64,000 nucleotides of DNA from Geosiphon pyriformis (taxonomy: Eukaryota; Glomeromycota; Glomeromycetes; Archaeosporales; Geosiphonaceae). Shown one piece after another: positions 23,626 through 35,858 of the stretch. How positions within the stretch are numbered: the first letter of the stretch is position 1; every line of letters begins with the position of its first letter. The position numbers and the translations under genes are program-made. The notes beneath the pieces were generated by a model. It ran no database searches and was not told where the DNA came from. It saw only the letters and a list, made by a program, of their open reading frames with translations. Location of the stretch: NCBI GenBank assembly GCA_016748015.1, contig JAAOMT010000684.1, positions 186,001 through 250,000 of the forward strand, read 5' to 3'.

Positions 23626-26600
23626 CTATTTTTCATCATCATCATCATTATCATCATCATCATCATCATCATCATTTTTGTCAAAAATATTCTTTTGATT
23701 GGCAATAAGCATAGGATGAAGTGTAGAAGGACCTTTTCCATGTGTGTGAAAAGGTATTATTTCGGTCTCTTCATAATTGGTCTTTTCTTCGACTTTGGAA
23801 GGATAAAGATCCAGATCATACGGTTGTTTGCCTGCTACTTTCCTTGCTATTGGAGCAGTAAGCAACTGAAAATCGGCAGGGTAATTTCTTTCGTTCATAA
23901 TATCATCCTCGAAATTGTAGGATTTTTCTACTTCCTCTTTGATTACTGGAGCAAAACCGCTTTCAATTAATGATCGAATGTCAATAAGAAAAGATCGAGA
24001 AGCTCCCGCTTCAACTGCTAAATGTGAGGATAACGAAGAAATTAAGTGGTCCAATCTCGAAATACCACCTTCGCACCAAGGGTTATTCATTTCTACTCGA
24101 CTTTAAAATCAAATTTATTAATAAATTTTTAGACATTAGCGATTTTTCCATTAGCCTTATATGTTATTAACTAACTCACTCTTTATGTTCACGATAATCT
24201 TTTAACAATTCAGCAAACTGCGTCGTCAGCAATTCGATCGGAGGAGAAGGCAGATGTACAACTTCACTGAGGCATTCATAAGGCAGCCCTACATAAAAAG
24301 ATTAATATGTGATATATTTAAAGGATAGCCCAAAAAGATTGATACATAAAATAAACTTACTGTAAATTCCCAATGGATCTAATTCAAAATCAGCCCAAAA
24401 AACTTGCCAGGACGAAATATTTTTGGTGGCATCAGGTTTATAAGGACTTACTATTATACCAATAAAAGGGCTAGCTAAATAATCCTAAACATAAAATTGT
24501 ATCAGAATATCGCCAAACAGATAAAAGAAACTCTTAAAAAAATATTAATGGTCATACTTGATATCGACTTTGATTTTCCATATCTCTGATTGAAGGATGA
24601 GGTTCAAATACAGGATGTGAATGATACCATCCAACGATCTCTAACCCTTTTGATTCAAATGCCTCTCTCGCCTTCACTTCGGATCCTGGATCCATTTCAC
24701 ACTCAGGATCAAATCATATAACTTATAAGCAAAAACTGATATCCTTTCAATGGAGTTTTTGGATTAGAGAATAATTTACCTGGTATCCGGTGCTGATGCT
24801 CTGACAAGGAAACGCAAAGGATACTTCCAATAATGATTGGTCCGGAATGTATTTGCCACCCAGTAAGCCAATTATTTCAGTATGGACAAGATGTGAGTGA
24901 AAATCCATTACTAACTAAAATTCAAGCAAATTTATTAAAGGGAATTCAAAAATGCAGAGGGCAAATATTTTTGTTGAATACCATAGTAGTGTCGGTTATT
25001 GTAATACGGAACGGGGCAGGATGAAGGTCTCCGTGTGTATTTGGGGGAATCAATTGAAAAGGATCATAAGTGTACTCATCGTCGTATAATTTATTATTCA
25101 GAATAATTTAAGAAAATTTTGAGCTGAGCAAAGCGAATCAAATAAAAAAGGATATTTCCTCATAATTAACCCGACGTTGCTTGCGCATGCTTCTGGATCT
25201 CATTCTGCCCCATGGCTCTGAATTCGCAGGAGTGATCAAGAGGATAGCAGTTGGAGTTCGGGTTATATTGTAATAAGATCAAAAGAATTTTAAAGTAAAA
25301 CCTGGGCTTCGATTACGGTCATTGGAGTCAGTATTATAAAGATCTTTCTCATTTACCCTTGACAAATGACAAAAGAATAAATAAAGGAGAAACCAGCGTC
25401 TTTCGTATGTCTATCAAATGTTTCTTGAAATGGCACTAACATACCATCTCCCCAAGTCATCACGAACTCGTCTGCGTCTTGGTCTATTTACATTCTAAAA
25501 TAATTTAAAAAAATTCGCAGAAGACTCAATGAGTTGTTCAACTAACCCCTCCTGGGCCCAGTCATCGTCAAAGTAGCCTTTTCGATTACGGATATTTCCA
25601 AATTCATAAAATCCATCCACGGTTTCTTCATACTTTCGTCTTTGATATGGTCGTCTTGTTTTAGGAGGAATTGAAACTTCCCCAACATTAATTGCCCCAA
25701 TTACTTCTAAGTAGGTATGAACCCGACCGATAGCATTCACATCACCACAATCCTAATTCAGTAAAGGATATTTTGAATAAATTGTGATAAAAAGGTAATT
25801 CAAAATCTTCATTTTGAAACTACCTTCAAACCTGTCCGAATACTTGTTTTGGTAACATAATTTGGTTTCCCTTCTATCCAGGCATTGAGTATGTGATTCC
25901 GAATTTTCATATAACGCTCAGGAGTTTTGGCAGCTTTCCCACAAAAGAACTCAGAATTAGCTTCTTTTTCCTCCTCGGTGATTATTAATTGATCTATTAT
26001 CTGGCACAAAAAGTTGCTCAAAATATGAATACTCTGTACCGTAAAAAATTCGAAAAAATTCTTTCTACCTTTTCTGAGGCCGAAACTGAAGCTTCCGTAT
26101 TATCCTCAAAATTAGCTATTAATATTTTGAGTATAGGGTTATTATGTCATTATTTTTGTCAATAGTAGTTTTTTTAAGCCTCACATTCTTCATCGGTGAA
26201 ATCATTATCGTCACTGTCAACGGCTTCGATAGACTCACGATAAACATTGTCTTCAAGTGACGCATCATCTGCTGTAGCTATAGATAATATTCAAAAACAA
26301 TTTAATAGAAGAAATGCTAGAAAGGAGCAATAAATATGAATTTACTTACCATCTTCGCCCAATTCTGTTAGGTCAGACACATCGTCCAGGTAATCTTTGT
26401 CATTCTCCATTTCACCATTCCAGCGAATTTCAAGAATTTCAGGTTTCTGTTCGATGACGACTCGCGGTATAACCAAATGCTTCAGCTCTTCATCTAATTC
26501 GGCTCTCTTTGCGATCTGAGGATTATTAATTTCTTTTTCATTGATACCAAGTCTCGGAGAATGCAACATTTCATGACTTTCCAAATCTAGCTTATCAGTT

Positions 26601-26647
26601 CTAACTTCTTGAGTTATTGATAAGTAGGGAGGTTCTGCCATTTCCAT
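23626..26647 (-). CDS. MYSM1: SWIRM + MPN(JAMM) protein, MYSM1-like histone H2A deubiquitinase
   Basis: Fourteen exons join in phase to 680 residues: 26647-26350, 26277-26185, 26115-26069, 26000-25824, 25752-25547, 25483-25445, 25357-25302, 25217-25171, 25074-24982, 24914-24780, 24701-24558, 24484-24361, 24288-24180 and 24100-23626. A SWIRM domain spans about 160-235 ([44 protein letters not shown]). The MPN domain spans about 353-490 with a complete JAMM zinc site: Glu365 in [10 protein letters not shown], then His424-Ser-His426 and, seven residues later, Ser434-x2-Asp437 ([17 protein letters not shown]). CEMDP and DPFQLIP also recall MYSM1. In animals this enzyme removes ubiquitin from H2A in the nucleus. 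No SANT/Myb domain is visible in the acidic N-terminus. The C-terminus ends in poly-Asp. The 25171 donor and 25074 acceptor are the weakest junction. Confidence 0.88.
23633..23680. repeat. (ATC)n microsatellite encoding the poly-Asp tail
   Basis: An imperfect run of ATC triplets on the plus strand reads as GAT (Asp) codons on the minus strand and forms the C-terminal Asp/Asn tract of the MPN protein, so tail length is likely to vary between isolates. Confidence 0.8.
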
Positions 26648-28295
26648 TTTTTTTTTTTTGCAAATTGTATTTCTCTATCATCAGAGGAAAATTAAATTTT
26701 TAATGGAATGAATTTAGGGAAAGAGAGCAACCATGGAAATTCCTAGTTAAATTTTGCATCATTGGAATAACCCTTTAGTGAGGCCAATTGGCGATTGGTG
26801 AAGCCGATCAGATGATCGCTGTTGACAGATCCTGTCAATTTTAGTACGCTAAAAATATTAATAACCATTCTTTTGTAATTATTTCAAACTATTTTAATTG
26901 TTTATAATTATTGCAATAAAATAATTTACAATTATTGTAACTTTGTAGTATTATTGTTGTTAATATGCAATTATTGTAATTAATTTACAACTTTCAATTT
27001 TTAAAAATTACTCTTTAAAAACAGTTTTATAAAAATGAATCAAATTATTAATTGTATATAATTTTAATTATTAACACAATATTAATTAATTATAATTTTT
27101 TATTAACTTTACTAATAATAAACAGTATCTTTTTCATGCTTTTAACATATTTCAAAGAAATAATTTTGGATGGTTAATCACGTATAAAGAGTGTATTTAT
27201 TCTAAAACATGGATATATTATATATATGTAAATAGCGGTTGAATTATACTTAATAAAGCATATTAAAATAATAATAATTTTAAACTGCTTTTTAAAAAAT
27301 ATATAATGAAATAAATTTATCATTGTGCACAACTTTAATTATTAACACAATATTAGTTAATTTGTAAATATTTTTAATTATAATTATATCTATTAAAACA
27401 ATTGAAAAAAAATATTTATAAAATTATAACTATTGTAAAGATTAAAATTAATTGAAACTCAATTTTTAATTATTTGCTCTTAAATTTTATAATTATAAAT
27501 TTATACTTTTTTGGTAAAAATAAATAAATTTGAAATATAATTATATAAAATTTAAAAACAAATTAAAATTGGAAACAAAATTGATTTCATAAAAATTGAT
27601 TAAAAAATTATTCAAAAGATGATTTATTAATTATCAAATTAAAAATAATATTTTTTTAAGATTTAAAAATTTGAACAAAATAATATACTAATAAGCTAAT
27701 AAAAAAATAAATAAAATAAATAAAAAACCCATTTAATCTTATGATTTTTTAATTTATTCTTATTATTATTTAATTTTATACATAATTTTTTAATATAATT
27801 TTCCAAACAAAAATCTTTTTTTGTTTAAATTATTATTAAAAAAATAATTTTTTCTAATTTTTGTTTTAGTCAATAATTTTATAGTTGTTTAACTATTAAC
27901 TTTAAATTAATTAATTTAGTTCTATTTTTAAAACTAAAAAAAAACATATTTAAACAAATTAATTTTAAATTATTAAAGCTTAAACATATTATTATTAAAA
28001 TAAACCATAAAATTAATAAGTTAAAAAATAATTTAATATTTAAAATTTTCGATAATTATAATATTTTAATTAGATTTTGAACCAATTGTAACTTTTTAAA
28101 ATAATAATTAATATATTAAAAATATAAAAAACACTTTTAATATTATTATTAACAAAAAGTTTTTACCTATATTGTTTTTTAATTATCTTAATTATCTTTG
28201 TTTTAAAAATTAGTGAAAATATTAATAGATTCTTATAATTTTGGAAAATAGAATTAATATTTTTATAATAATAAAAAACTAATAATTATAATTTG

Positions 28296-28326
<31 letters not shown>

Positions 28327-30176
28327 GTTACAGCAGAAATAATAATAAAATCTTTAATAATTTTAAGGTTTTAATTTTTATAAATTAAATATATTAGATT
28401 AATAATAAATTTATTAATTATGTTTAAAATAAAACTGGTTTTTTAAACAAACAAATTAGTTTTCAATTTTTTTGTAAAGAAATAAATTTTTTATTTTTTT
28501 TATTAACGTTTACTTTGTTTAATTAGTGTTTAAATCGTTTTAACATATTTAATAACAACTTTTTTGCAATCTTATATATATATTGTTTTATATTAAAATT
28601 AAAATTTCGAACTTGTATAATAAAAAATTATTAAATTATTTTTTTAATAATGTTATCTGCAATTTTTTTAGCAAAAAGTTGTGTTTTATTAACTAAAAAC
28701 TGTTTAAATTTTTTAAAAAATTAAAAAAAAATTATTATTAATAGCAATTGCCATTGGTTTAAATATATTACTTTTTGATAAACTGTTAGATTTATTAAAA
28801 AAATACAAAAATAACAGCAATTTAATAATTTTTGGATTTGTTTTTAAAAAAATTATTATTAAGTAATTAATAACTATTTAAATATAAATTGGTTAATTTA
28901 AGTAATAATAACTAACTAACATAACTAAATAAATTAATTGGTTAATGTAATTGTTTTTTTTATAAATATTAGTTAATAATTTATTGGAATCATTTATTAA
29001 ATTGTTATCATCAAAAAAACAAATTAAACAAAAAAGAAAAAAAATAAATTTTTGTTTTTACGACAAAAATGTGTAATTTTTTATACAATAAATAATAATT
29101 ACAATCTGTAATTTTTTATAAAAGTTAAAACTTTAAAATAATCAGTAATAATTAATAAAATAATATAACCATTATAATGTTATGTTTTAATTAGCAATTT
29201 TAAACTTTAAAACAAATACATTAATTATTTTTCAACAGTTGTTTATTTAATAAATTGCAAAAAATAAATAACTAAGTTAATATCTAAATTAAAAATTTAA
29301 TCAATAATTAGACAATAAATAATTATAAAAATAAAATATTCAAATATATAACATTAATAATTAATAGTAAATATTATAAATAAAATACCAACAAAGTATT
29401 AACTATAATAATATGGCTTTAAATTTATATAATAAAATTAATTTCAAAATATTTCAAAATATTTTTATCAATTTTTCTTATATATTTTGTAGCTTTATAT
29501 TTGTAAATAAAAGGAAGAACAAATTTTAATGTTTCTGTGATGTTATAACTATAAGTTTGTTTTTAGATTTTTTTCTGTTAATAATAAGATGTTCTAAAAA
29601 TTTTATTTCCAATAAAAGGTTTTTTATTTTGATAAAATTTCTTAAAATTCTTTGTAAAATTGCTAACTTTTTGAAATAAACTATCTTCATAAATTAATTA
29701 TTTACTTGGTCAAGCCATAATATTAAAGATTGTACAAAAAAAATTGGTCTTTTTTTTTAAGTTTAAGAATGTGGACACTTCAGTTTTTGCTGAGAAATTT
29801 CACTTTTTCTTTTCAAATGTTATGTATTGTAAATTCTCCTATGCCAAATTACTTGCTAATATAATATTAGAAAGTGCTAGTTCAGTTTCTTTGGCTTGGG
29901 AAAGTTTATTTTTAAGCAAGAATAAGAGAGTTATTTTTTCTTTGTAAAGTTTTTCTTTTCATATTAATTTGTTCTGCCATATTGATATAATTGCAAAGTA
30001 TATGGTTTAAAAATGTTAAATTAAATAAATGTTTTATTCAAATAAATGATTATTTTTAAGTGAGTATTCAAAAAAAATCCATTCAATCCAAAGATCACTT
30101 CGGATTATCTATCTTCGGTATAAGATATTAAATAAAAATCCTTTAATCTATAATAAGCAGTAGTTTTTCTGAACCC
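26648..30176. other. Long AT-rich island without genes
   Basis: About 3.5 kb, mostly A/T, with many short homopolymers and a TTA microsatellite at 28297-28326. The segment around 29005-29110 is related to 32195-32345, so at least part of the island is dispersed repeat. A 67-codon frame at 29744-29947 (+) is unsupported. Confidence 0.55.
28297..28326. repeat. (TTA)n microsatellite
   Basis: About ten perfect TTA/ATT triplets within AT-rich DNA. Confidence 0.9.
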
Positions 30177-30260
30177 GTGATTCACAACCATATAAATCCA
30201 AATATCATAAACAATAAATCAAATATTTTAAGATATCCTTTATCGTTCATCATCTCAACA

Positions 30261-31080
30261 ATGTCTACTGATATTTCGAGCTATCGTTTTGTAATTATGG
30301 ACACAGAGAAATATTATTTAACTCTTAAAGGCTCTTCAATTGTATTTACATTTAACCATAGACCGTTGCTTTTTATTAGAACCATACTATGATCCGAGTG
30401 AAGGATCCAAAAGCTTCGTCTGAGTTCTATCAAGACGTGCTAGGAATGAAGTAAAACTAAAATATTTATTCTTCTTTGCCGGTGGTGACAATCATTTCGA
30501 ATATTAAATTAATTTTACAATCTTCAAAAATTTACCATAGACTTATTGAACATATAGATTTTCCCGAAGACAAGTTTACTCTTTATTTTCTAGCCTATGT
30601 GCATGGGGATCTCCCAGAATCTTCGGAAGCTAGGAAATCATATATATTTGATCGAGAAGGCATTTTGGAATTGACGCAGTATGCCTTCATTTGAAACTTT
30701 ATTCTATTTTTACTTGAACCTCAATTGCTAACCTAGAATTATTTTGTTTTCGATGATATAGTAATTGGGGGACTGAGAATGATCAAGCATTTTCGTACAG
30801 CAATGGTAACAAAGAGCCAGGTCGTGGATTTGGTCATATTGCTATAATTGTCGATGATGTTAAAGCTGCTTGTGCTCGCTTTGATCAAAAAGGGGTGAAA
30901 TTTGTCAAACGCCTTGAAGATGGTCTCATATTTTAAAAAAATTTTCATGTTCTTTGTGACATGGCGGTCTAAATTGAAGGTTATTTTTTTTACGTAGGCA
31001 AGATGAATTCTATCGCTTTTCTCGCTGACCCTGATGGCTATTGGGTTGAAATTCTTCCAAAGCGGTTCTCGGGTGTTTGA
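30261..31080 (+). CDS. GLO1: Glyoxalase I (lactoylglutathione lyase)
   Basis: Five exons in phase: 30261-30290, 30380-30450, 30541-30678, 30762-30922 and 30998-31080, giving 160 residues. The start [10 protein letters not shown] joins [17 protein letters not shown] across the first intron, the usual fungal GLO1 beginning. The enzyme isomerises the glutathione hemithioacetal of methylglyoxal to S-lactoylglutathione in the cytosol. The four metal-site positions are all filled: His in NHTM (a Gln or His in the family), Glu in LELTHNWGTE, His in GFGHIAI and Glu in [10 protein letters not shown]. The protein is a single glyoxalase domain, shorter than the duplicated two-domain yeast form. It is a lone intact gene between AT-rich repeat islands. 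Confidence 0.96.
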
Positions 31081-33420
31081 TTACAAGGCAAGTTATCAAG
31101 TTCAGATCTGGTACCTCATATAATATACCCTCTTAATGTCTTTACATATTTTGTTTAATTTCTGTCTGGTGGACAAAACAGTTTTCCAGTCAAATTCCAT
31201 CATTCACCAGCTACTCTTGAGAAATTTTCAGAATTTTTGTTCTGGCTTGATAACTTACCTTTAAGCTTTTTAATGGCTCCATAAATTGTTAAACTGTTAT
31301 CTGAAGAATTTGTATGAGTCATTATATATTATTAGCTTTCCGATTATAGCTGATAATATTTTTTCAAACAGGTCAAACTCACAAGGAATTAATTAGAGTT
31401 ATGAAATTTGAAATTGATGGTTCATTAAAAAATATCGTTTTCACACCACATCCTTAGGGAATTATAAATTGGTACCATTATTTAGACCATGGTCCAGTAA
31501 AAACATGTATACAATGTTCGAAATTGAATTCAAGTACCAAAAAATTTCTCGCCAATTTTTTTTAAACAGATTCGTCTTGGATCTTTGCTTTGCGTATATT
31601 AACGTTGTTTCAACTTCGGGACTATACTAAAAATGGTTCGTACTCATTTTTTATTTCCCAAAAATCGTAAATTTCCCATTCCTGCAAAAAGGCACGAGTT
31701 GATTTGAGTAAGAACGGATGGTGTCTTGGGAAAAAACTCCATCTTTCAAAAATAACAGAATTGACTTTGAATATCGCACATCATCAAGACAAAAAAGTAA
31801 TCAGTAAAATGAATTCAGTCAATCCACGTCTAAATTTATTAGCTTTCTCTCTTAAGTAAGAAATTTCGTTGTTGTCATTCACTTTTAAACTTGAAGTTAA
31901 TTAAAGCTCAAAAAATTAATGAGCGTTTTCCCAAAGGGATTTAAATTCAAATTTGAGCTTTCCTATTTTCGCAACAATTAATAGATGAACCATTATTGTT
32001 ATTTAAAATACTGAAACAATTTTGTTAAATTTGATATTTTTGGCATTATAAATAAAAACTAATTTCAAAAAAAATGTAAGCCACCAAATGTTTTTTTGTT
32101 GCTGTTTTTAAAATATGCTTCATTAAAAAAATCAACATAGTAAGTAATATAAAGTTTTGTTGAGAAATTAGTCTCAAAATTGTTTATTAATTTATTGTTT
32201 AATCAAGAAACAAATTAAGCAAGAAAAAAGAAAATAATTTTTAATCTAATTTAAATTATTTTCAAAGTGAGCAGTAAAATAAGTATTTTTTTTTGTAACA
32301 GAATGTGTAATTGCTTATACAATATATATTTAACAATTTTATAAAATCATTATTATTATGTTATAAGTTAAATAATATGCTAATAAATAAATAAAATAAC
32401 TAAGAAGAAGATAACAAAAAAAAAGCAAACGAAATGTAGAAACAATTCAATAATATAATTTGTTTCAAAATTACAGTTGAAAATTGAAAAATAGTCAATA
32501 AAAAATAATTTTTTCTTAAATAAGTTTACATAATTAATTAAACCAAAAAAAACTTTTTTTTCTCTTACTTTTTATAATCACAATTGAAACAAAGAGTAAA
32601 AAAAACAACTTGTATTTTTTCTTTGGTTTATAATAGAAATACTATTCAAAAAGCTCTTTTAGCTATAAAGACAGTTAAACAGCATTCTGTTAAAATGTTA
32701 CTCTTAAGTTATAGAGACACAGAGCAATCTTTGACTGCAAAAAAACACTTTTTTTTATCTTTAGTTAAAAAGTTTCTTCTTTTCCGAAATTTTTTTAAAG
32801 CAGTTTACGAAAAATAATTTTAGCGTTACTGTTATTATTGCTAAAAGTCCAAAAGCTTTTAACCAAAAACCAATAGCCAAACTAGTATTTCTTGTTTCAA
32901 CTTTTTTTTATTGCTGTTTAAATGGCTAAAAAACCAAATCAGCAACGAAACTATTTTTTTTATATTCTTATCAATTTTGCATTATTAGTACCAATTATAA
33001 TTTTTAATTTTATTTTGGTTATAACTTTTTTTTGTTTTAATTAATAGTAATAACAATATATCTGTTTGGATTGACATCTGATTATGTTGTTTAACACAAT
33101 AAATTCTAATTAATTATTACTAGTTTTAAAAATAAAACAAATTACATTTTGACATATAACTTTAACTAATTATATTATTATTGAATTATTTAATTACAAA
33201 GATTAAATTAATAAAATAGTAACAAAATTATTTTTATTTTTTATTTTTTGATAATACTGTTAATATATTGGTAATATTTAAGAAATAATTATTAATTATT
33301 AAAAGTTTTTTAAATAAATAATTTTTACTTTATAACTTAAGTTAAAGTTGTATTTTGGTTTTATTAGTATAAAGTTGGTTTTAAAAAAATATTAAGCTTT
33401 TTTATATAAAGTTTACATTG
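31081..33420. other. Gene-poor region with a coding-like stretch at 31380-31858
   Basis: Between 31380 and 31858 several frames read as plausible protein: ELIRVMKFEIDGSLKNIVF with one TAG downstream, and KITELTLNIAHHQDKKVI ending at a GTAAG donor-like site. They could be remnants of a host gene or exons of an unrecognised gene, but start, order and family are unclear. From 31880 onward the sequence is AT-rich repeat. A 77-codon frame at 32584-32817 is unsupported. Confidence 0.35.
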
Positions 33421-33835
33421 GGGCGTCGAGCTGGCCTTGTCTGGTCTGGTTAATTTTGTGAGTGGCCTGGTTATTGGCCATAGAGACGGAATCTGGTTGC
33501 CCAATTCAAAACTTAGAGTGGAAATGGAAAAGAGTGGTTCTTTACCTGGTGAGAGTTTGGATCCGGTCTCTGTTCGAGGCCTCTCTGATTATATCTCGAA
33601 GGGGGTAGCTTTTTTACTAGGTGTGGGTGAAGGTCAGGCGGTTTGTTTTGGTCTTAGGGTTTGCAGTCTATTTTTTACTGGTGGTCAGTGTCAATATCGC
33701 TGTGTAGTGCAGCCTAAATCGGCCGAGTGGTTGATCACATGTGGAAAATGCGTGAGTCACGTCTAATTTAAAACTCTTCGTAGTTATATTGTATTAGATA
33801 GTGCTGGGTTACACTCGTCAAAAAAAGTTTACATT
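33421..33835 (+). mobile_element. LINE-C: 5'-truncated LINE 3' end
   Basis: A GC-richer patch in AT-rich DNA. The frame ending at 33766 aligns by eye with the LINE ORF2 C-terminus (VSG..IGHRDGIWL; VRGLSDYISKGVAFLLGVG; CFGLRVCSLFFTGG, compare FRNKIWLV, VSGFSMDFSAGVVRLLG and FKFCRPCLFFSGA in LINE-E). The conserved LINE 3' UTR follows (GCCGAGTGGTTGATCACATG, then GAGTCACGTCTAATTT) and stops at CACTCGTCAAAAAAAG. All upstream ORF2 is missing, as in incomplete target-primed reverse transcription. Confidence 0.8.
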
Positions 33836-33940
33836 TTAAATTTTTTAAATATTATTGTTAAAATTAAGCTTGTTAATTTTCTTTTTTTATTATTTTTAAA
33901 ATTACAAAATCTTTTAGGGTTTTAATTTTGTCTTTTTTTC

Positions 33941-33971
<31 letters not shown>

Positions 33972-34309
33972 CTTTATACTGTTTTTTGATATTTTTGCTT
34001 ATGATATTAAAAATACTTTTTGGAATTTTTGATAAAATTATTGCTATTAAATTAAAATTTGCTAAATTTTAACAATATTTTAATATTTATTTAAGTTTTT
34101 TGAAGTTTTTAATACTAGTTTTGCTTGTTGATTAGTTTTAAAATAAAAATAATGATTAAATTATTTTTAAAAATATTTATTAAACCAAGTTAATTAATTT
34201 TTTATTTGATTTTACTGTTTTTGAAATCAATATTAAAAAAGTTTTATTTTATTATAATTAATATATATTTTTAAATCAAGTTATTAATATATATTTTTAT
34301 TTTATTAAT

Positions 34310-34346
<37 letters not shown>

Positions 34347-35270
34347 AACTTCTTTTAATGACAAAATTTTAAATATAATCAATATTAATTGCTTTTTATT
34401 TTTTTATTTTTTTAGTAATAAAATATGATTGGAAAGTGATTTTTCAAGTATTTTTAATGTAATATGAAAAATGTAGATTGGTTTATTATTTTGTTAAATG
34501 CAGTTCTATTAAATAAGAATCTACTATAATGAGAGGGCTTTTTTGTATTGCAAATTAAGGTGTTTAAAAGTAAAATGGATGAATTACTTATCATGAAAAC
34601 GCTATTGCTTTCATTTTTATTTTATGTTATCAAAAATCTAGACCCAGTTAAAAAAAAGCATGAAAACTCTAATAATTTTTAAAATATTTCGGAACCTTAT
34701 GATTCAGTCTTGAGTATTTGAATTTGAGATAAATTTGAATGGATTAATTTATTCTCATTCCTTGTTTATTAATTTTTATTATGAATTATTTAATTTTAAA
34801 TATTATTTAATAAGAAATATTTTTTATTTACTCTTAATTAAACCTAAAGATTATAAAAAATAATTTAATCTTTCCTAATACTTTGTGTATTAAAAAAGCA
34901 AAATAGAATTATGGAAAAGAACTATAAAATTTCAATAAATCATTTTTTTTTTGTTAATATTATGGTTATCTGGAGGAAAAAAGCTGTCGTTCATTTTGAG
35001 ATATTTTTTAGGGGTTGGCTTCTGCTAATATCATTGATAAAGCCATTAATCAAGTGCTGAACAAACAAAATTTGTGATAATATAACATGCATGGGAAGAT
35101 GAAATAGCATTGTGGAATCATCTTCTGGTAAAGGTTTGATCCTCTATCGAGCCTCATGCAGAGATTAACGGTCTTAGTTAGCACATTACATGTACTTACT
35201 ATTAAAGTTCAGGATATATTTTTTAATAACTTGAAACGTGGCTGAAAAGTTATTTTAAGAAATTCTATAA
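33836..35270. other. AT-rich spacer with microsatellites
   Basis: Contains a TTA run at 33941-33970 and a TA run at 34313-34344. No coding region recognised. Confidence 0.5.
34313..34344. repeat. (TA)n microsatellite
   Basis: About sixteen uninterrupted TA dinucleotides. Confidence 0.9.
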
Positions 35271-35272
35271 TA

Positions 35273-35856
35273 CACTCGGCGGAAAAAAGTCATGGGACAC
35301 TTTACATTTTTTTTATTTTTTGTTCTATGAATGATAAAAATATCTATAAAAATTTATTTTTAACTATATTATATATCTATAAATAGTAAAGAATGTATTA
35401 AATTAATAATATTAATCAAAACAAATATATAATTTACAATATTTAATTTGCCTTTTTTTTATTAAAATAAAATATTTTGGGATTTTTTTTTGATAAACAT
35501 GAATATTCAAAAATTCAAAGTTCAAAGAAAAGACTTGGATGGCTCAAAAACATCTCAATTTACTTTCTAAATGGCCAGCACAATCACCTGATTTGAATTC
35601 AATAGAGAATTTATAGGATTATTTACAAAAACAACTCAAAAAACGAAATCTGCATTCTGAAAAGAATCACAAATTATTTCTAGCGTTAGAAAAAGAATGA
35701 AAAGTAATTCCACAAAATATTTAGTTACTAGTGTATCTAGACATATTGAAGAATGTATTAGAAAGTAGGATGGACCAACTAGTTATTAAGTATTAAATAA
35801 AATAAAAATTTATTAAAAAAATAATAAAATGTCCCATGACTTTTTTGCGCCGAGTG
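35273..35856 (+). mobile_element. Non-autonomous Tc1/mariner deletion derivative (584 bp)
   Basis: Bounded by TA on both sides. The terminal inverted repeats start CACTCGGCGGAAAAAAGTCA and end, inverted, with the same sequence apart from a G-to-C and a few other changes. The 5' part matches the first ~250 bp of the 1,290-bp element at 43466-44755. It then jumps to the transposase C-terminus (WMAQKHLNLLSKWPAQSPDL), so about 0.7 kb is missing, including the helix-turn-helix region and the first catalytic residues. The remnant frame also carries stops. It could move only with a transposase supplied in trans. Confidence 0.92.
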
Positions 35857-35858
35857 TA

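Noticed and set aside
29744-29947. 67-codon frame upstream of GLO1
   Set aside because: No homology signal, splice structure or neighbour support.
32584-32817. 77-codon frame in AT-rich island
   Set aside because: Composition matches background; part of the island resembles dispersed repeat.
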